From Symbiodinium natans (taxonomy: Eukaryota > Sar > Dinophyceae > Suessiales > Symbiodiniaceae): DNA of 64,000 nt. The stretch covers positions 1 to 64,000 of the forward strand of contig CAJNDS010002815.1 in assembly GCA_905221605.1 (NCBI GenBank). Reading direction: 5' to 3'. Under the pieces are notes generated by a model. The model worked only from the letters and a program-made list of their open reading frames with translations, was not told the DNA's origin and ran no database searches. Shown here one piece after another: positions 1-9,975 of the stretch (the first letter of the stretch is position 1; every line of letters begins with the position of its first letter). The translations under genes and the position numbers were made by a program.

Positions 1-325
1 GGTTTAGGGTTTAAGGTTTGCATCTTCGACTTCGACGTCCTCGAGCACCAGCTCATCCAGCTAGACGTTGTCAACTTCTACGTCCACAAACAGCACCGGC
101 ACCAGCACGTCGAGCGCCTGGAGCACCTAAAACGAGCAGCACGACTACGCCATCTGTGGCCCTAAACCCTAAACCCTAACCCCGAAACCCCGTTCCAGCA
201 GCAGTACGACATCCACGACGTCGTCAACTTCTAAACCCGCGGTCCCAGAGCTTCAGACACGATTTCCTCCAGAGCTTGGACAATGTGGGGATACTCGGCA
301 ACTAGCACACCATGAGCTTGGACAA
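1..325. other. Left flank with short telomere-like motifs
   Basis: Short TTTAGGG-type motifs stand at about 3-20 on this strand and CCCTAAA-type motifs at about 162-187. Between them is CAG/ACG-rich sequence that I cannot assign. No convincing gene is visible. The mixed orientation of the telomeric motifs argues for interstitial repeats rather than a chromosome end. Confidence 0.5.
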
Positions 326-489
326 TCTTTGCCACAGTACTTCGAGGCGGGCAACAACACGACGACCCCATTCCCCAACCCTCCCCATCCTCCACGACTT
401 GGATTGAGTGCACCAGCAAGCGCCCTAACCCCTCCCCCGCTGCATCCCCATCCTCCAACCCCCGAAGACGAGCTGGATCAACCCTCGCC
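326..489 (+). pseudogene. Truncated relative of ORF3 of the giant element
   Basis: The + strand translation aligns with two nearby parts of the 8236-9915 protein. A short stretch beginning PQYFEAG matches PNFFETG there, and a proline-rich segment reading PPPLHPHPPTPEDELDQ matches PPPLHPHPPTVEDELDP. The frame then runs without a break into the terminal-repeat start (CCCCGAAAGGGG). I read this as the remnant of a second, heavily truncated copy of the multi-ORF element, fused directly to the terminal repeat. Everything else of that copy is missing. It is too short to be a functional gene. Confidence 0.6.
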
Positions 490-1001
490 CCGAAAGGGGT
501 GTGTGTGGCACACCGCTGTACATGCGGGTTCGTGAACAAGCAGGAACATTTTTGAGCACATCAACAAGTTGTCGTTTGAAAACCAGCAGGGGGCCGAGGA
601 GAGTGTGGACTGGGGTGTGGGGGTCCTCGGCCAACGAAGACGCCCCCACGCCCCACCCACACTCTGTGTAAACGTACCTGCGCTTCAACATTTCTTTTCG
701 TTGTGCACGATGCATGGGTGAACACTTTTGGTGACAACGCAGCTTTTCCAACATGATTCTGCATGAAGCATGGATGAATTCTTTGAGCTTGACATCATCG
801 CAGCTCCTGGAGCATCAGAGCATGAATTGTGGAGCATCTGAGCGTGCAGAAGACCCTAAACCCTATATGATATGTCATATAAACCTTCATTCGCGACCCT
901 TCTACCTCATCACTTGCGGGCTCATCCACTACCTCTTGCTCGAGCATCTCTACCTTCGGAGCATCTCCATCTACCAGTTTATGTGGAAGCACTAAAACAA
1001 A

Positions 1002-1057
<56 letters not shown>

Positions 1058-1063
1058 GTGTGT
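489..1063 (+). repeat. Diverged terminal-repeat unit (unit A)
   Basis: The unit opens with CCCCGAAAGGGG followed by TGTGTGTGGCACACCGCTG, as does the right repeat at 31252. From about 865 it carries the same 3' part as the two long terminal repeats (the motif TTTATGTGGAAGCACTAAAA) and it ends in a GT run. The middle is related to but clearly diverged from the next unit. It is a partial, older copy lying head-to-tail with the left terminal repeat. Confidence 0.7.
1004..1063. repeat. (GT)n microsatellite
   Basis: About 60 bp of almost pure GT dinucleotides join unit A to the next repeat unit. The same GT run, shorter, ends the right terminal repeat at 32087-32112, so it is part of the repeat unit rather than a random microsatellite. 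Confidence 0.9.
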
Positions 1064-1244
1064 GGCACACCGCTGTACATGCGGGAACGTCAACAAGCAC
1101 TGCATACGAGAGCGAAAAGAAGCATGAATTTGCGATCTAACAAGTTTTCTGCACATGATGTTCAGCAGGGGGCAGGAGCACCTTGGTCAGTCTCCTGCCA
1201 ACGAAGACACTGACCAATGGTGGTGAAATCAACTCCGGACGCGG

Positions 1245-2023
1245 AGTTGACGTACCTGCAGTGATGGTTATAGACGTCCTGTAACGCAAGCTGTGTATGG
1301 TGCATCATCGCTGTTGCTTCAACCAGTCCTTCAAGAACGAGATTTTCATTTTGGGCATTTGGTATTTGAGCATGGGTGAATTCTTGATGCCGTGAGCATG
1401 ACACACCCCAAACCCCAGAAGACCTCGAGCCCATCAAGCTTGAGTGGATCGTGATGCTTTCAGCTTGTGTGTTGTGAATAGCAACTGAGCAGAATTGCGT
1501 GAGCATATCATTTTAGCATGGTGATGGAACATGTCGAGCATGATGATGGACGAAAGCATGGAGAAGGTTCGGAACATGAGTGCTAGAGCATATGAGCTTG
1601 CACTGTGGAGCATCGGAGCGCGATGAGCAGAGTTGCGGGAGCATGAAGTGTGTAGCATTAGAGCATGACTTGCAGAGCATCTGAGCGTGATGAGCAGAAT
1701 TGTGCCAGCATCAATTGTGGGGCATCAGAGCATGAATTGTAGAGCTTCTGTGCGTGGTGAGCAAGCTTCTGAGCGTGGTGAGCAAACTTGGTTGAGCATG
1801 AGTGGTGGAGCATCAGAGCATGACTTGCAGAGCATCTGAGCGTGATGAGCACAGTTGAAGGAACATTTCAAGTACCTCATAGTATATTTCATATAAACCT
1901 TCATTCGCGACCCTTCTACCTCATCACTTTCGGACTCCTCTACTACCTCTTGCTTGAGCATCTCTACCTTCGGAGCATCTCCATCTACCAGTTTATGTGG
2001 AAGCACTAAAACAAAAAGTGTGT
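1245..2023 (+). repeat. Left direct terminal repeat of the giant element
   Basis: This 779-bp block reappears at 31291-32092 with only a few substitutions and one 23-bp tandem duplication in the right copy. It is rich in GAGCAT/GAGCGT words. The left copy stops at AAAAAGTGTGT, where the unique internal sequence begins, while the right copy goes on into a GT run. Such a direct repeat at both ends fits the pseudo-LTR of a Penelope-like element or an LTR, but no TG...CA ends or target duplication could be defined. Confidence 0.8.
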
Positions 2024-2391
2024 TATACAGCCAGCCCGCCCTCGCCTTGGGCCGCGGGTGTAGGTGGAGCCTCGCTCCTACGCGTTCATGCTGCCTATGT
2101 TAGTCTTCACTTCGGTGCGGACGCATAGGATAATCCAAAAATGTGAGCTCACCTGGCGAGTGAGAATGCAAAGTCCTACTGTTTTCGTGCACTAGTAACA
2201 TGCCGGGCCCACTAATGTGGGTGCCACCGATGCCCAGCAAGACGGCCGGCGTGCCGTATGTTCCTCGATTGTTAGACCTGAACCAGCATCCGGAGATGTT
2301 AGCAACATTCTTTTTGTTACGTCTTTGCCGTAACGGTTTCATAGGTCAGAGTAGTGAGTAGCTCGTACCCCAGCTACATCGGACTCGCACC
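2024..2391 (+). promoter_or_regulatory. Leader region before ORF1
   Basis: No ORF of note lies in this 368-bp stretch between the left terminal repeat and ORF1. At 2053-2084, just inside the boundary, the outer CGCG and inner GGAGC/GCTCC segments can pair into a strong hairpin. A pyrimidine-rich tract ending in an AG just before position 2345 could serve as a spliced-leader acceptor, but that is only a possibility. Confidence 0.35.
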
Positions 2392-5097
2392 ATGGACGGC
2401 TACCAGTGGTACCAACAAAGTTGGCAGCGGCAGCCGCCTCCTCCTCCTCCTCCACCAGACTATCAGGCACATCCTCCTCCTCCTCCTCCTCCCGAGACGC
2501 CACACTCGACGACACATTACCCAGGAGATGATCAAGGATGGCAAGGCCGATGGAACCAACACCCACCAGCCGGAGGAGTACACGCTCAATACCAGTGGCC
2601 ACCCCACCAGGATGCAGCATCTCTACGGCCACAATGGATGGCACCAGCCGCGTTCTTGGATCAAATGCAATTCGGCCCTCCGACGCATAGTCGTGATGAT
2701 GCAGCAGGATACGCACCTTCGAGTCAAACGACGGGCCCACATTCACAGACGACCAACCAGAACATCCATCTTCACCATCAACATGCCAGTCCTCAACAAC
2801 ACGGTCGCAGCGATCACCCGGAAGCACGACCAGCACCTCTACACCCACAACCTCACTCCTACCCCCAGACCACAAGTCATTGGCAGAATCCGGACCCACC
2901 TCCGTATCCTCAACATGGCCAGCAATATCATCAAGGCCAAGATCCACGACCAGACCACCACCCTCGAGACTTTGCGCACCACCATCAACAACAAAGCCCT
3001 CCTCAGGGTCGACCAGAATGGAATCATGTCGCACCTCGGCCAGCACACTATCTTCCGCAACAGATGAATGTCCCACAACGAGCAGATCATTCCGTGTTCG
3101 CGCAAGCAGAGCCTCATCCTCCAGTTCGAGAAGGACCTTACCCCATCTCCCTACTAAATACCCCGGGCGCCTATGCACATCGAGATCCAGCAGAACACGA
3201 CCAGCCACGTCAGCAAGATGCTCCAGTTGACACACAACACCCAGACCAAGGACGCAGATCTCAGCAAGACCCTACTCAAGTATATACTCACCGAGATCCG
3301 CAGCGAGACGCAGCACGACAGGAGCCTTTGTCACAGTCCAGACCATTTCCGGCACCTAAGCGATCTATGCCCACCCAGATTTCTGACACACAACAAGATG
3401 ACCATCAAAGAGGCCAACCGGTTCATCACGGAGAACATCCACCACCTCGTCAAGCCCCAGAGCCACCCTCCCAAACCATGTCGATGACGACACCGTCCCA
3501 GATGACGGAGATGTTCACGTGCATCACAGGCATGATTGAGAAAGTCGTGGCACCGCTACTTCAGTCCCATGCCAGAGCCGCCCCAACGCAACTACAACAT
3601 CCTGGCGACCAACACAGAGCAGAGTCCTTTACCACACACCACACCCGAAGTCGCAGCCGAACCACCTACGAGCCCAGCCCAGCCCACCCCAGGAGCACCA
3701 GATCTACGCGACACACGCACATTTCCCATTCACCCCACAGCCCCGCACCCAACCCCCCCCACCAGACAGACAGAACCAGACGGCCACGCAGTCCAAGAAG
3801 ATCCAGATCCACACGTCGACACTCGGAAGAAGCCGAATCGCGAACATCGAGAAGGCGCTCTTCTCCGGTTCATCATCACCGCACGTCCCAACCAACACCA
3901 TCACAACGCAGCCCCTCCCCAAGCAGCACCAGGCGCAGAGGCACGACCGTCGTTCTCACCCCCGCGCTCCACCGATCTGCTTCACACACGGCGACCCACA
4001 GTGACACACCTGCTTCCTCATCCCGACTACCCCAAGCACCCTCAGAAGCCGCTTCACACAATGCAGGAACAGAAACCGAATCAGGCTTCAAGCCTGAAGA
4101 ACGTCGACGCATGAAGATGCTCTACCAAGACGCCTTGGCAGACCCCTACAGGCTCGCGTGTGTGTCCGAGATGTACCACCAACAAGACCCACCACCGCCC
4201 ATGGACCCTTCCAGCACAGGCGTCCGATACATGAACGACATCATGCACGACATCTCCAACCCAGCACAGATGGCCATCCGCCAGGTGGCAAGATCCTTCG
4301 CTTGCTCTCACTACAAGATCACGCCCTTCCTCGGCAAGTTCAGAAATCGCCCCAACACCGACACGGTGATCCACCCGGAGCTCATCCACGTCGACCCCTA
4401 CAGCAACAAACAGGACACCACCGACTACCCACTGGTACAAGTCCTCGTCATACCACTACGCACCACCAAACCCCCACCTCACGCACACGATGCCAACAGT
4501 CCATCACCTCCCAAGCACAAGGGCGCCTACAAGGCATATTGGTCACACGCTACCGATGAAGCAGGCCTATGGCACATCCTGCGCGAGGGCTTCGTCAGAC
4601 CCACGAATTGGGAGCCCACCAATTGGGATGACGACAACCTCCCCTACAACAAAGCATACTTACCCCACCGTGGGTTCAACGGATTCCACCAAGACAACTC
4701 ACCCGACAACCTTCAACTCGGATTTTGCCACACCAACCTCCGCAAAGCCCTCCGCCTTCCAAAGGCCAGAGCAGGTCCTGCCGAACGAGAAATAGCCACA
4801 GGTTTCACCATATTTGGACGCGTCACATCGTCCACCTCCCAGCATAGCCACATGCGGCAGAAGGGAGGGGGATGGACGACTCAGAAGGCGCTCATCGAGG
4901 CACACTTCAACGACACCAGCCGAGCCAGTCGCAACTTCACTACAGTCTTCTCCCACACCGAGAAGAGCGTCATTGATGCACAGTACGCTGAGATCACCGG
5001 GATCACCATCAACGTCTTCCACCCTAGACCCTCACCCACCACACCACCTCCAGTTCCCAACAGATCCCGAGACAATGAACGCGGACAACAACGTTGA
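2392..5097 (+). CDS. ORF1: Pro/His/Gln-rich protein with a conserved C-terminal domain
   Basis: An uninterrupted 901-aa ORF starts at an ATG in good context (GCACCATGG). Residues about 1-370 are extremely rich in Pro, His and Gln, with proline runs near residues 15-40. Residues about 380-560 carry many Arg/Ser pairs (for example RRPRSPRRSRS), as in SR-type nucleic-acid-binding proteins. From about residue 570 the composition becomes that of a folded domain. It includes YWSHATDEAGLWHILREGF near residue 720, which faintly recalls the HxT...ILxEG signature of ADP-ribosyltransferase-like folds. I do not recognise the family. It is the first ORF of the element, so it could be a nucleocapsid-like or RNA-binding protein; this is inference. 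Antisense ORFs across it are shadows. Confidence 0.8.
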   Translation: MDGYQWYQQSWQRQPPPPPPPPDYQAHPPPPPPPETPHSTTHYPGDDQGWQGRWNQHPPAGGVHAQYQWPPHQDAASLRPQWMAPAAFLDQMQFGPPTHSRDDAAGYAPSSQTTGPHSQTTNQNIHLHHQHASPQQHGRSDHPEARPAPLHPQPHSYPQTTSHWQNPDPPPYPQHGQQYHQGQDPRPDHHPRDFAHHHQQQSPPQGRPEWNHVAPRPAHYLPQQMNVPQRADHSVFAQAEPHPPVREGPYPISLLNTPGAYAHRDPAEHDQPRQQDAPVDTQHPDQGRRSQQDPTQVYTHRDPQRDAARQEPLSQSRPFPAPKRSMPTQISDTQQDDHQRGQPVHHGEHPPPRQAPEPPSQTMSMTTPSQMTEMFTCITGMIEKVVAPLLQSHARAAPTQLQHPGDQHRAESFTTHHTRSRSRTTYEPSPAHPRSTRSTRHTHISHSPHSPAPNPPHQTDRTRRPRSPRRSRSTRRHSEEAESRTSRRRSSPVHHHRTSQPTPSQRSPSPSSTRRRGTTVVLTPALHRSASHTATHSDTPASSSRLPQAPSEAASHNAGTETESGFKPEERRRMKMLYQDALADPYRLACVSEMYHQQDPPPPMDPSSTGVRYMNDIMHDISNPAQMAIRQVARSFACSHYKITPFLGKFRNRPNTDTVIHPELIHVDPYSNKQDTTDYPLVQVLVIPLRTTKPPPHAHDANSPSPPKHKGAYKAYWSHATDEAGLWHILREGFVRPTNWEPTNWDDDNLPYNKAYLPHRGFNGFHQDNSPDNLQLGFCHTNLRKALRLPKARAGPAEREIATGFTIFGRVTSSTSQHSHMRQKGGGWTTQKALIEAHFNDTSRASRNFTTVFSHTEKSVIDAQYAEITGITINVFHPRPSPTTPPPVPNRSRDNERGQQR

Positions 5098-5560
5098 CAA
5101 CTACCTGAGCTGGCGAATCCTTCCACCTCATCGTGAAGAGCAAAGTGACGATTTCTTTTTCACCTTCACGAACCCTCACTCGTGCGGTACCAGCGCGGAA
5201 GACGTCAAGCGGAACAGGTCGCAGATTGGATGAAGTGCACCCCCACCCCACCACACATCACTCTGCAGTCCCGAACTGTTTGAAATCTCTGCACCGAGGT
5301 CTATGCATTTAGCCCGATGTGTGCGCTAGTTACGGATTGCAATCGAATACATGTAGTACAGCGTCATGGATGAATTAGCCTGTCTTTTCTTTTCGGCACA
5401 TGAGATCACGCGTCAAGTGAATTCGTGCACTACGGTGATGCGTTAGACCTTGACCTTGAGAGACATGCTCCGGCTGCCTTTAGGTGTCGTTAGTGCTGAT
5501 TGCATTTCGCATGCAGTTTTGCTCTTGACCATAACGGATCATTAGACGCTCACTTTCATC
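5098..5560. other. Spacer between ORF1 and ORF2
   Basis: This 463-bp spacer is less C-rich than its neighbours and holds no convincing ORF. Short T-rich tracts precede the next ATG. I see no clear regulatory motif. Confidence 0.4.
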
Positions 5561-7981
5561 ATGGATCCGGCAGAAGATATGGAGCACGCCCTTCACCGCT
5601 GGCTAAGTGGACAAGTCGCTGATCATCAGGTCGTGCAAGTACTAGGACCCCAAATACTACAAAGATGGCAAGCACTCTTGGTGAGTATCGTGGAGGAGGA
5701 TGACACCCCCATCATCACGGACACGTCGTCGATGCCAGCCAGACCATGGACGACCAACTTGCACCCATCCAAATACATGGAGACGCTCAGCGCCACTGAC
5801 GAGGGCACCAGCAACACCGTCAACAGATTTCGACAGCAAACCATGAAGGCCAAGATACTGCACCAATCCAGATTGCGCGCGGTGCAGACCGACTACCCCG
5901 AGATAATCGGCCAAGGACGACTACAAGACATGGAAATCAAACCCGGTCGAGTTCTCGCCTCCGCGGAAAATCACGGTACCATGCCCCATACCCTTCCCCC
6001 TCCAACCTCTTCACAAGACCATGCGAACCAATTCCAGAGATGGTATCCCAATCGACAAACACCACCCCAGGACCACGCCACCGGCATGTCCATGAATTAT
6101 GCCGGCACGTACCAACCTGTCAGAGACCTACAAACCTGGCACACCGGAGCCTTCCCACACATTCCCGTACCTCCCGACCGCACAGTACCTCCTCCCGAAG
6201 AACGGCATCACAGAGAAGACAGATCCAGGTCGCCACTTCGAAACCCTGGCGTCCACACGATGGGCACGCACGTCAGCAGCTTGCAACAACTGCTAGACAG
6301 CCTTGAATCAGCTGTCGACGCGCAATCCGTCACACAACATCACGACCAAGGCCGGCTACGCCCAGTTCTACCAGTGGATCAGATAGAGAGAGTGCAGCCG
6401 CAGTGGTGGAGACGACCGATTCGACCGGAACTTGTTCACATGCTACCTCCGGTTGAACCACACCATTGGGAACTCCAAGAGGACGGCACACCCGTCATTC
6501 GATTCTTCCCCAACCGCATGACCTTCCTCCCGAAGCAGCTGGTGCACAAGTTCCCCTCACTCCAACAAGAACTTCACAACAGCATCCTCATGACCTGGGA
6601 CCAATACAAGGACGACGCATCCACCCACGTCCAGATGGCACGCTACGCCGACTCCGTCGACATTCCCCAACCCAAGCCCCTACACCTGCGACTACGTGCC
6701 CTCCTACACGAAATTCTATCAGGAACCGCTGCAGTTCATATCCTACAGTTCACAGCCATACAGTTTAGGATGCTCGTACGCAAAGGTACTTGCCCAGATT
6801 TGGCCACAATGCCCAACCTTTATCAGCTTTGGCACTGGGGCTACATCAAATTCCGAAGTGTGAACCCGGAACTCTGGATGTTCACACACAACTTCGCAGA
6901 TCCCAGAACTATGGGCAGGCTGGAGCAGACCTGCACTCACTTCCACAGAGTCTGGTCAGCACACGTCCTACCCAGCACAGCAGGATTGGTACCCCTGCTT
7001 CCGCCTATACAAGACCTTTGCGTGGTGCTCCATAGTACTACGCCACCCTTCCACCAGCCGATGTTTGCGAAGTACAACACCATCTCGGGCATCATGACCA
7101 TGCAGGCGGTTAGCAACATAGTCTTCCGCAAGGCTCACCATGACCTACAGCTCCACAGAACATGGCCCAGCATCGATTCCCACACAGAATGCCTTCAGGG
7201 AACCAATACGTTCCAGATTCCGGACCACTGGTCAACTAACATATGGACCGACACGCTTCAGAAGCTCACCCACACGACCAGCTGGACGCCACCCTCCACT
7301 TCCGACATCCGCACCAAACTCACCATCGACCACCTCCACAGCGACACACTGCCCACCATGGTATGGACACCGAGATTCGCCTTACCCCTCACCTCACAAC
7401 AGATCCACGCAGTTCAAGTCTCCACCCAAGCAGCACATGTACTACATCGACTTTGGGACCCACTCATCTTCACCTTTACGGACCCTTGCCACACCATCGA
7501 CGGTTTCGACGCCAAGCGGACAAGCCGGCCTGATTTGATCGGCAAATTTCACCGACTCAGTCCAGGAGGACAAATGCCAATGTTAGCCATCCCGGCCAGC
7601 AGCGTGATGGAGACACAGTTGGACTGGGCCTGGTTCCAAACCACTACAGCATCCAGTTCCTCGTTCAGATGGCTGTCTCTACCCCTTGCAGTCATCGGAC
7701 ACCCCAGAACACACTCGGTCTTTTGGACCCACCCGAAGATATCAGGCCAAATCCAACGTCACCAAGCTCTACATGTACATCAAACCACGTGGTTGGCGGT
7801 ATCGGGAACACCTACAGGCTTCCAAGAGGATCCAGACATCAAGCAGAATCAAGCGCAAGCCACGCCAACTCAGGAGGAATGGACGGACTTCATCAACCAA
7901 CGACAAGCTCTACTAGAACTTCAACGACGCACCACCGTTGACCAAGAAGCAGGCCAACATCAATGGAAGTATGTGAAGTGA
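5561..7981 (+). CDS. ORF2: unrecognised 806-aa protein
   Basis: An intact ORF begins at ATGGATCCGG. The N-terminal 230 residues are polar and low in complexity, with an Arg/Ser patch (HREDRSRSPLRNPG, near residue 215). From about residue 280 onward it reads as a folded protein rich in Trp, His, Leu and Phe, for example the region around QFTAIQFRMLVRKG near residue 400. I see no catalytic motif that I can name, no signal peptide and no obvious membrane segment. It lies 463 bp after ORF1 and shares its strand and C/A-rich composition. Function is unknown; association with the reverse transcriptase encoded two genes downstream is inferred only from context. Confidence 0.8.
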   Translation: MDPAEDMEHALHRWLSGQVADHQVVQVLGPQILQRWQALLVSIVEEDDTPIITDTSSMPARPWTTNLHPSKYMETLSATDEGTSNTVNRFRQQTMKAKILHQSRLRAVQTDYPEIIGQGRLQDMEIKPGRVLASAENHGTMPHTLPPPTSSQDHANQFQRWYPNRQTPPQDHATGMSMNYAGTYQPVRDLQTWHTGAFPHIPVPPDRTVPPPEERHHREDRSRSPLRNPGVHTMGTHVSSLQQLLDSLESAVDAQSVTQHHDQGRLRPVLPVDQIERVQPQWWRRPIRPELVHMLPPVEPHHWELQEDGTPVIRFFPNRMTFLPKQLVHKFPSLQQELHNSILMTWDQYKDDASTHVQMARYADSVDIPQPKPLHLRLRALLHEILSGTAAVHILQFTAIQFRMLVRKGTCPDLATMPNLYQLWHWGYIKFRSVNPELWMFTHNFADPRTMGRLEQTCTHFHRVWSAHVLPSTAGLVPLLPPIQDLCVVLHSTTPPFHQPMFAKYNTISGIMTMQAVSNIVFRKAHHDLQLHRTWPSIDSHTECLQGTNTFQIPDHWSTNIWTDTLQKLTHTTSWTPPSTSDIRTKLTIDHLHSDTLPTMVWTPRFALPLTSQQIHAVQVSTQAAHVLHRLWDPLIFTFTDPCHTIDGFDAKRTSRPDLIGKFHRLSPGGQMPMLAIPASSVMETQLDWAWFQTTTASSSSFRWLSLPLAVIGHPRTHSVFWTHPKISGQIQRHQALHVHQTTWLAVSGTPTGFQEDPDIKQNQAQATPTQEEWTDFINQRQALLELQRRTTVDQEAGQHQWKYVK

Positions 7982-8235
7982 TGAAGTCCCAGCAATGACA
8001 GTTTCACGATGGAACGAACTCAGCCACATGGACCCGTTGAGAGAAGTTGCAGCCATATGCACCTCACATCCTGCATGCAATTTTTGGAACACGCTGTTTC
8101 TGCAAGTGTAGTGTTTTTTGCGCCTGACACAGCCGTTGCGTGCCTCACGTAGGCTTTTTCACTAACAGCTGAACATATCAGCATCCCCAGACCCCCGCGC
8201 CATGGCAGACAGACGTGATCGCCACGATCAACGGC

Positions 8236-9915
8236 ATGCTCAATGGCATGCAGACCCACACAGACGAGGTAACCGTTCCAGACGATCCAGATCACCCAGA
8301 AGATTCAGCACGCCAAGACCATCCTAGGAGGCATCGCACCAGGTCAGCATCACCGAGATCCACGCGCACATTCCACTCCAACCCACGTCCTAGTTCGGGA
8401 CCAACTTTGACCCCCAGATCCACATTTACAACGTCCCACACGCCTCTTCATCACGGACAAGATTCGGCGCACAACCCACGACGAGATCGCCACCGTCACG
8501 ATCAGCGACTCCCGATATACGGGAACTCTCCCATCCAATCTACTCAATCTTCAGCCCCTACCCCAGCCCGCCCTAACCCCAAAGAACGCGCCAAGGAAGT
8601 GCTCCAGGACATCTTTCACCAGCCCAACAACGACCTCCCAGACCATTGGGATTCCACCGAGCTGCTCTACGACAAAAACCAGTATGGAGGAGTCCAGATG
8701 CCCAGAATCGTACCTGCCACGTCATCGGCCAAGAAAAATGGCACGGCAGGTATGGATCCTTTCGACATAAAACTTTGGCAAGTGGCCTTCGAGGGCAAGC
8801 ACAATTATATGTTGCGACAACTCGCCAACGGAAGATGGACTCAGTTCCAAGGCCACAAGTCACTACCCGATGCCGTGTTTCACATGAAACTCTCCACCTT
8901 CATCCGCAACCGCAACATTCGCATCGAGACCATCGCAGTCAACTATTGGAAGTGGAAAAACGGTACTGAAATGCTGCCCTCTGAAGCCCAACGGAAGGAA
9001 GCTATGGAGATGCTCGTCGCCAACATTGGAGACCTCCTCATGCGCTACAACAATCCCCCCGCTGTACAACCCCAAGTACGTGCCCAACTAGCACAGAAAG
9101 AAGCGGAGATAGCAGGATTACGCGCACAGCTGGCAAGTCAGAGCCGCAAGACACCCTTCCCGCAGGGCATCATCCCACCTACCCAAACCCAGATGCCCAA
9201 CTTCTTCGAAACAGGCACCAGCAAGACTTCACCATCATCCGGTAAACAACCACATCCACACCGAGATCTGTGCGCTCAGGACAACACCCACGACCTTGTG
9301 CAGGTTATCGACGCCGACGACACCCAAGTATCGCAACCGATAGCATCCGAAGTGGCCGAACAAGCACCTCAACCCCCTCCCCCTCTCCACCCCCACCCGC
9401 CTACCGTGGAAGACGAGCTGGATCCCAACCTCATTGGAGGCATCACCACACCCTCCTACCAGCCCAGCCCGAGATCTCCGGTTACAGGTGAACCAGCATC
9501 CAGCCGCCCGTTCGAATCACCAGGCGACAGACAAAACAAAGTCCTCCTCGACATCGTCAACGCATTCGACGACGAAGAACTCATCCAGTATCTTAGCGGC
9601 ATAGCTCCGCAGCGAGAACCAGATGACAAGGCCAAAATGGACAAGATCCGACAAGTACATGAACTCACCAGCTCGCTATCAAGATACGCGGCCCCGTCAG
9701 CAACAACCTGGATCTCCACCCTCAAGATGTCTGGGCCTAAACTACAGGCCCAGAAAGAAATTGCCAAGAGACTCACGGTGTATGCGGAGGCGCATCCAAA
9801 AGATCAGGCATACCAGGACATGGTGAAGGCCTGGTCACTTCCCAAGCTCACCAACACAGCAGGGACGGCAGCAGTCGCTATCGTGGTAGCAGGCCTCGCT
9901 TCCTACCTACATTGA
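8236..9915 (+). CDS. ORF3: 559-aa protein with coiled coil and C-terminal hydrophobic tail
   Basis: The frame is open from before 8215; the first in-frame ATG is 8236. An ATG in better context (CGCCATGGC) at 8202 starts another frame encoding an Arg/Ser-rich segment (RSRRSRSPRR) that stops near 8325, so the true start may involve a frameshift. The middle has a folded region (about residues 155-285), then a short coiled coil rich in Ala, Glu, Leu and Gln (near 285-310), a proline-rich stretch, an acidic helical domain, and a final hydrophobic segment (AAVAIVVAGLASYLH) that could be a tail anchor. A fragment of a second copy of this gene lies at 326-489. The family is unknown. Confidence 0.75.
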   Translation: MLNGMQTHTDEVTVPDDPDHPEDSARQDHPRRHRTRSASPRSTRTFHSNPRPSSGPTLTPRSTFTTSHTPLHHGQDSAHNPRRDRHRHDQRLPIYGNSPIQSTQSSAPTPARPNPKERAKEVLQDIFHQPNNDLPDHWDSTELLYDKNQYGGVQMPRIVPATSSAKKNGTAGMDPFDIKLWQVAFEGKHNYMLRQLANGRWTQFQGHKSLPDAVFHMKLSTFIRNRNIRIETIAVNYWKWKNGTEMLPSEAQRKEAMEMLVANIGDLLMRYNNPPAVQPQVRAQLAQKEAEIAGLRAQLASQSRKTPFPQGIIPPTQTQMPNFFETGTSKTSPSSGKQPHPHRDLCAQDNTHDLVQVIDADDTQVSQPIASEVAEQAPQPPPPLHPHPPTVEDELDPNLIGGITTPSYQPSPRSPVTGEPASSRPFESPGDRQNKVLLDIVNAFDDEELIQYLSGIAPQREPDDKAKMDKIRQVHELTSSLSRYAAPSATTWISTLKMSGPKLQAQKEIAKRLTVYAEAHPKDQAYQDMVKAWSLPKLTNTAGTAAVAIVVAGLASYLH

Positions 9916-9975
9916 CTAGGTACCCTACTCACAACTCAGCAACCCTCCAGACGACTCAACCGCATACACTCCTCC

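Noticed and set aside
231-539. Minus-strand 102-aa ORF in the left flank
   Set aside because: It contains a short helical-looking stretch but overlaps the ORF3-like fragment on the other strand and has no recognised relative.
872-1213. ORF with a VCVCVC run
   Set aside because: It is a translated GT microsatellite within the repeat unit, not a protein.
2339-3235. Minus-strand ORF of 298 aa
   Set aside because: It lies antisense to the proline-rich part of ORF1. Its Val/Asp/Glu-rich composition is the mirror of the CCN/CAN-rich codons on the other strand, so it is a shadow.
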